Assembly: GCA_946482375.1 (NCBI GenBank)
Contig: CAMLRH010000059.1
Location: 1 to 11,105 of the forward strand
Direction of reading: 5' to 3'
From: an uncultured Caulobacteraceae bacterium
GTDB taxonomy: Bacteria; Pseudomonadota; Alphaproteobacteria; Caulobacterales; Caulobacteraceae
DNA length: 11,105 nt
This document shows positions 7,743 to 11,105 of the stretch, piece by piece. Position numbers and translations under genes: made by a program. Position 1 is the stretch's first letter, and each line of letters begins with the position of its first letter. The notes under the pieces were generated by a model. It was given only the letters and a program-made list of their open reading frames with translations. It did not search any database and was not told the DNA's origin.

Positions 7743-8510
7743 TCAACCGTCCCTCTTGGCCTTTTGCTCCGCGAGCTTGGCGAGAACCCGCCCCCGCCCC
7801 TTGGACAGCGCGGTCACAACCCCCCGGAAGGTCCGCACCTCCTGCTCGCTCATCTGCGTGCGGGAAAGCGTGACGCGGAGGTTGCGGATCATCGAGGGCC
7901 GCTTCTCCGGCGGATGGAAGAAGCCGGCCGCATCCAATTCGCCCTCGAGGTGCTCGTAAAGGCCGACCATCATCGTCTGATCGGCCGGCGGCGGGCCCTC
8001 TCGAAAATTCAGCGGCGCGCCTTCGTCCTCCTGCAGTCGCCACTCGTAAGCGTTGATCGCCACGGCTTGAGCCAGGTTCAGCGAGCGGAAGCGCGGGTCG
8101 ATCGGGATGGTGACGATGGCCTGGCTGAGCGCGATATCCGCCGTTTCCAGCCCTGCCCGCTCGCCGCCGAACAGCAGGCCGCAGGAAAGGTTGGCGCTGC
8201 GAAGTTCGGCCGCCGCCTGACGAGGCGTCAGCACCGGCAGTTGGGTTTCCCGCGGCCGGGCGGTGGTTGCGTAAACCAGCTTCAGGTCACCGATGGCGTC
8301 CTCCAGCCGCTCGAACACCTTGGCGTTGTCGAGCGGCCAGTCGGCGCCTGACGCCGACGCCCAGGCGCGGTCCTGCGGCCAGCCGTCCCGTGGACGCACC
8401 AGTCGCAGGTCGGAGAGACCGAAATTCGCCATCACCCGGGCCACCGCGCCGATATTCTCGGCCAGCTGCGGTTCGTTCAGGATCACGCAGGGAGGTGCAA
8501 CAGCGTTCAT
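7743..8510 (-). CDS. trmJ: TrmJ/LasT-like tRNA 2'-O-methyltransferase (SpoU family)
   Basis: This is a 255-residue SPOUT methyltransferase. It carries the three SpoU-family motifs: motif 1 NEPQLAENIGAVARVMANFG (about 12-31), motif 2 LLFGGERAGLE (about 112-122), and motif 3 IPIDPRFRSLNLAQAVAI, which form the knotted SAM site. In bacterial TrmJ the enzyme methylates the ribose of nucleotide 32 in several tRNAs; the C-terminal extension after the knot (about 175-255), rich in basic residues, fits TrmJ rather than the shorter TrmL. The ATG at 8510 has no clear ribosome binding site. It is divergent from the beta-lactamase gene with only 44 bases between them. The family is sure; the exact target nucleotide is inferred. 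Confidence 0.88.
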   Translation of the reverse strand: MNAVAPPCVILNEPQLAENIGAVARVMANFGLSDLRLVRPRDGWPQDRAWASASGADWPLDNAKVFERLEDAIGDLKLVYATTARPRETQLPVLTPRQAAAELRSANLSCGLLFGGERAGLETADIALSQAIVTIPIDPRFRSLNLAQAVAINAYEWRLQEDEGAPLNFREGPPPADQTMMVGLYEHLEGELDAAGFFHPPEKRPSMIRNLRVTLSRTQMSEQEVRTFRGVVTALSKGRGRVLAKLAEQKAKRDG

Positions 8511-8554
8511 AACCTGCGCATTAGAGCACGGCCCCGTCTCGCGAAAGCAGAGCC

Positions 8555-9565
8555 ATGCGCCTCCTCGCTGTCCTGATCGCTCTCACCCTCACCGCCTGCC
8601 AGCCGCCGGAACGCTCGACGGCGGGCACTGCGCCGCCTCTGAACGCCGAACTGCTCGACCGTGAGATTGGTCTGATCGCGCAGCGCGCCAAGCCCGCCGC
8701 CTTCGACGTCGGGGTGCTCAACATCGACGGCGGCGAGACCTGGGCGCTGTCGGCCACCCGCGCCTTTCCGATGCAGAGTGTCTTCAAGGCGCCACTGGGC
8801 GCGGCCGTGCTGGCGGAGGTGGACGCCGGCCGCCTGTCTCTGGACGAGGTCATCGCGCTGACGGAACAGGACCTCTCACCGCCCTACAGCCCCGTCGCCG
8901 ACGCCTGGCCACGGGTGAAGAGCTATACGGTCCGCGACCTACTCATCCGGGCTGTCGGCGGCAGCGACAACACCGCCGCCGACGTTCTGATGAAGCGGAT
9001 CGGCGGGCCCGGCATGGTCCAGGCCTGGATCAACGACCAGGGCTTCCACGACCTGCGCATCGACCGCTACGAGCGGGAGTTGCAGACCGACGTCTACGGC
9101 ATGGCTGCTTTCCGCCCAGAATGGCGCGGGGAAGCGGCCTTCACCAGCGCGCTCGCGACCGTGCCGCCGGCGACGCGGCGCGCGGCGATGGTCGCCTACC
9201 TCACCGATCGCCGGGATACCACCACGGTCTCGGCGGCGCTGGATTTCCTGCGCAAGCTCGTGACCGGACAGCTGCTGTCGCCCACGTCCACCCAGCTTTT
9301 GCTGGCGATCATGACTGAGAGCCCTACCGGCCAAAACCGGCTGAAGGCCGGACTGCCACCCGGCGCCACGCTCGCCCACAAAACCGGCACGGGACGAACT
9401 GACCTCGGCATAAACCCGGCCACCAACGACATCGGCGTCATCACGCTGAAGGACGGCCGCCGCTACGCGGTCGCGGTTTTTCTTGCGGGCTCCCCCGCCA
9501 GCGACGCCGAGCGCGACGAAATAGTCGCCGACGTCGCCCGGGCGGTTGTCCGCGCCGCGGGCTGA
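8555..9565 (+). CDS. bla: Class A beta-lactamase, predicted lipoprotein
   Basis: This 336-residue serine beta-lactamase hydrolyses beta-lactam rings in the periplasm. All class A motifs are present: SVFK (Ser75 nucleophile, Lys78), SDN (137-139), the omega-loop segment RYERELQ (171-177) and KTGTG (276-280). The omega loop aligns with TEM RWEPELN, so Glu173 takes the role of Glu166, but the last residue (Ambler 170), Asn in most class A enzymes, is Gln177. The N-terminus MRLLAVLIALTLTAC is a short lipoprotein signal with lipobox LTAC (Cys15), so it is probably membrane-anchored. The extra residues after the omega loop recall the PER-like A2 subgroup. No AmpR-type regulator is adjacent. GC content and codon use look like the neighbours, suggesting a resident chromosomal gene. 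Its hydrolysis spectrum cannot be read from sequence. Confidence 0.93.
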   Translation: MRLLAVLIALTLTACQPPERSTAGTAPPLNAELLDREIGLIAQRAKPAAFDVGVLNIDGGETWALSATRAFPMQSVFKAPLGAAVLAEVDAGRLSLDEVIALTEQDLSPPYSPVADAWPRVKSYTVRDLLIRAVGGSDNTAADVLMKRIGGPGMVQAWINDQGFHDLRIDRYERELQTDVYGMAAFRPEWRGEAAFTSALATVPPATRRAAMVAYLTDRRDTTTVSAALDFLRKLVTGQLLSPTSTQLLLAIMTESPTGQNRLKAGLPPGATLAHKTGTGRTDLGINPATNDIGVITLKDGRRYAVAVFLAGSPASDAERDEIVADVARAVVRAAG

Positions 9566-9579
9566 TGCGCGACCAAAGG

Positions 9580-9599
9580 TATACTATAAATGCAGTATA
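9580..9599. repeat. AT-rich inverted repeat after the beta-lactamase gene
   Basis: TATACT (9580-9585) and AGTATA (9594-9599) are inverted around eight bases. The symmetric layout in an AT-rich patch could be a regulator binding site or a weak hairpin 15 bases after the beta-lactamase stop. No known operator was recognised. Confidence 0.5.
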
Positions 9600-9711
9600 T
9601 CGGTATTCACTGCCGCTCTGCTCTATGTCGACTTGACGACACTTTAGTCACCACCCTCTCCGGATAGAAAAGCAGCGTTTTCTTCTGGATAGCGACAATC
9701 GACCGCATGCA

Positions 9712-9719
9712 TTAACCAT
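9712..9719 (+). promoter_or_regulatory. CtrA half-site-like motif TTAACCAT
   Basis: TTAACCAT matches the half-site form reported for CtrA-controlled genes in Caulobacter. Alone it would be weak evidence; its position 34 bases before a perfect full site makes it more credible. Confidence 0.4.
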
Positions 9720-9753
9720 AAGTGCGGCTGTCGCCTTGCCCCCAACACATCTA

Positions 9754-9768
9754 TTAACTTGTTGTTAA
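9754..9768 (+). promoter_or_regulatory. Perfect CtrA box TTAA-N7-TTAA
   Basis: TTAA at 9754-9757 and TTAA at 9765-9768 are separated by exactly seven bases, which is the consensus of the cell-cycle response regulator CtrA in Caulobacter and relatives. It lies 97 bases before the VCBS protein ATG, a suitable place for activation or repression of that gene. In a GC-rich genome a chance perfect match in a given promoter is unlikely, but binding is not shown. Confidence 0.6.
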
Positions 9769-9827
9769 GAATTAAACGGGGGTACGCGGGGGGAGTCCCT
9801 TTTCCGCGCCCCCTCACCACGGGGTAG

Positions 9828-9845
9828 GAAGCGCCGCGGCGCTTC
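9828..9845. repeat. 18-bp perfect palindrome in the VCBS gene leader
   Basis: The sequence GAAGCGCCGCGGCGCTTC is fully self-complementary, centred between 9836 and 9837. It ends five bases before the likely ribosome binding site AGAGG (9851-9855). It could be a dimer binding site or an mRNA hairpin limiting access to the start. Confidence 0.7.
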
Positions 9846-9865
9846 AGCAAAGAGGCGATTCTCAG

Positions 9866-11105
9866 ATGGCGACCAAGAGCACGCTTACGGCGGTCAACTC
9901 GTTCAGCAACACGCCGCAGGCGAACACCGACACCTATCAGTTGTCGGAGGACGTCACTGGGATCGTCAGTCTGGACGTCATGTCCAACGACCTGGGCGGA
10001 AACGCAAAAACCCTCTGGTCCCTCGACAATGGGCTTGAAGACGATTTGGTGGCGGGCGCCGACCTGCTGATCCAGGACACTGCTCGCGCCGAAGCCACCA
10101 GCGGCGACACCAGCCGCTACGGCGCCAAGATCTGGATAACGACCGACGGCAAGGTGAAGTACGACACCGCCACGCTGTCGCAGGCCTTCAAGGATCAGCT
10201 GCAGGCGCTCAGTGAAGGTGAATATCTCTCCGACACCTTCACCTACGCCATCCGCCTGGGCAACGGCACTTTAGCCTGGACGACCGTCACTATTCGCTAC
10301 GAAGGCCACAACGACGGCCCCGTGATCTCCGTCGGCGTCAACGACGAAGACACCGCGAGCCTTACCGAAACCGACAGCGCCCTGAGCGCGGACGGCACGC
10401 TCACCGTCACCGACGTCGACAATCCCGAAGACGTCACGGTCGACGTCACCGACGTCAGCGTCGGCGGCACCGGTTCGACCAGCGTGTCCCAGGCCGACCT
10501 GCTGGCGATGCTGACCATCAGCGACGCCGGCGCCTGGAGCTTCGACAGCACCCCGGAAGCCTTCAACAACCTGGCCGCCGGCGAGACGCTGGTTCTCACC
10601 TATACGGTGACGGCTGACGACACCCACGCCACCGACACCCACACCATCACGATCACCATCACCGGCACGAACGACGCCCCGGTGATCTCGCTGGGCGCCG
10701 ACGACGAAGACAGCGCCAACCTCGACGAAACCGACGGCGGTCTCACTGCCTCCGGCACGCTGACCGTCACAGACGTCGATAACCTCGACATCGTCGATGT
10801 GTCGGTGACCGACCTGGTTGTCGGCGGCACGGGCAGCACGGGCCTCACCGACGACGACCTGAAAGCCATGCTTTCGATCGACGACAACGGCGCGTGGAGC
10901 TTCGACAGCGGCTCGGAAGCCTTCAACAACCTGGCTGCGGGCAAGACGCTGGTTCTGACCTACACGGTCACCGCCGACGACGGAGACGACACCGACGACC
11001 ACGAGATCGTCATCACGATTACCGGCACGAACGATGAGCCCGAGATCACCTCGGCCGCCTCCGCCAACGTCGCCGAGAACACCACCGCCGTCCTCGACGT
11101 CGTCG
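9866..11105 (+). CDS. VCBS-repeat surface/secreted protein (5' part; runs off window)
   Basis: The frame is open from the ATG at 9866 to the right edge (413 residues seen). Residues 1-152 form a unique N-terminal region with a cadherin/Ig-like stretch (DTYQLSEDVTGIVSLDVMSND) and end in a degenerate repeat boundary, EGHNDGP. Two VCBS repeats follow, residues 153-272 and 273-392, each exactly 120 residues and 84/120 identical by my alignment, each ending in ITITGTND(A/E)P, the VCBS hallmark. Residues 393-413 begin a different domain (VAENTTAVLDVV, cadherin-like). The protein is very rich in Asp and Thr and lacks Cys and an N-terminal signal peptide, as in large calcium-binding adhesins exported by type I secretion with a C-terminal signal; that signal lies outside the window. 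AGAGG at 9851-9855 is a spaced ribosome binding site. CtrA-type sites lie upstream. Confidence 0.88.
   Translation, partial: MATKSTLTAVNSFSNTPQANTDTYQLSEDVTGIVSLDVMSNDLGGNAKTLWSLDNGLEDDLVAGADLLIQDTARAEATSGDTSRYGAKIWITTDGKVKYDTATLSQAFKDQLQALSEGEYLSDTFTYAIRLGNGTLAWTTVTIRYEGHNDGPVISVGVNDEDTASLTETDSALSADGTLTVTDVDNPEDVTVDVTDVSVGGTGSTSVSQADLLAMLTISDAGAWSFDSTPEAFNNLAAGETLVLTYTVTADDTHATDTHTITITITGTNDAPVISLGADDEDSANLDETDGGLTASGTLTVTDVDNLDIVDVSVTDLVVGGTGSTGLTDDDLKAMLSIDDNGAWSFDSGSEAFNNLAAGKTLVLTYTVTADDGDDTDDHEIVITITGTNDEPEITSAASANVAENTTAVLDVV
10322..11041 (+). repeat. Two tandem 360-bp VCBS repeat units
   Basis: Unit 1 is 10322-10681 and unit 2 is 10682-11041, the same length with no gap needed in the alignment. 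The best conserved part encodes AWSFDS, EAFNNLAAG and TLVLTYTVTADD; the least conserved is the segment before the final strand (THATDTHTIT against GDDTDDHEIV). Confidence 0.92.

Larger units (their letters stand above)
9566..9865. other. Regulatory intergenic region between the beta-lactamase and the VCBS protein
   Basis: These 300 bases are clearly richer in A+T than the rest of the window up to about 9780, then turn GC-rich. I see no gene. They hold an AT-rich inverted repeat (9580-9599), a second inverted repeat AGAAAA/TTTTCT (9666-9671 and 9678-9683) that could be a weak terminator for the beta-lactamase, two CtrA-type motifs (9712-9719, 9754-9768), two GANTC sites (GAGTC 9793-9797, GATTC 9857-9861) and an 18-bp perfect palindrome (9828-9845). 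Confidence 0.75.

Noticed and set aside
8511..8554. Promoter boxes in the 44-base gap between trmJ and the beta-lactamase
   Set aside because: A TCTAAT-like -10 for trmJ can be drawn, but without a matching -35, and nothing convincing for the beta-lactamase; too weak to annotate.
9644..9850. Minus-strand 68-residue open frame in the VCBS upstream region
   Set aside because: No ribosome binding site or recognisable domain, and it runs through the CtrA-type sites and palindrome; best read as regulatory DNA.
10271..11002. Minus-strand open frames opposite the VCBS repeats
   Set aside because: They mirror the 360-bp repeats and have no start signal; the plus-strand frame has the VCBS motifs.

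Overview
The window looks like a chromosomal segment of a GC-rich alphaproteobacterium, most likely of the Caulobacterales (Caulobacter/Phenylobacterium-like). This is inferred from the family resemblance of the purine genes, an F1-ATPase zeta inhibitor gene (an alphaproteobacterial family), and a perfect CtrA-type site (TTAA-N7-TTAA) with GANTC sites upstream of a surface-protein gene. No tRNA, rRNA, CRISPR array, IS element or prophage gene was seen.

Layout. The first 8.5 kb is mostly minus-strand housekeeping genes. Read in the direction of transcription these are: a TrmJ/LasT-like tRNA 2'-O-methyltransferase (8510-7743), a spinster-like MFS transporter (7657-6290), purB (6251-4941) overlapping a hypoxanthine/deoxyinosine-type DNA glycosylase (4944-4456), then purC (3769-3014), purS (3017-2778), purQ (2653-1991) and the first two thirds of purL (1526 to the left edge). 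PurS, PurQ and PurL make up FGAM synthase, PurC makes SAICAR, and PurB acts both on SAICAR and on adenylosuccinate, so most of the middle of the IMP/AMP pathway is here. Two plus-strand genes interrupt this block. One is an 89-residue Gln/Arg/Asp/Asn protein between purQ and purL, behind a possible EcfG-type general stress promoter. The other is the zeta F1-ATPase inhibitor, divergent from purC.

The last 2.6 kb reads on the plus strand. It holds a class A beta-lactamase with a lipoprotein signal (8555-9565), an AT-richer 300-base regulatory region with CtrA-like motifs and an 18-bp perfect palindrome, and the 5' end of a large VCBS-repeat surface protein (9866 to the right edge) with two repeats of exactly 120 residues.

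The most notable features are non-coding or at gene boundaries. A pair of inverted 44-bp palindromic elements fills the purS-purQ gap; all ten differences between the copies are C/G swaps that come in pairs preserving the hairpins. Three minus-strand genes (purS, purQ and the glycosylase) appear to start at TTG, two of them in TTGA stop/start overlaps. I see no clearly new multi-gene system. The repeat pair, the low-complexity protein and the cell-cycle-type control region of the VCBS protein are the best leads.
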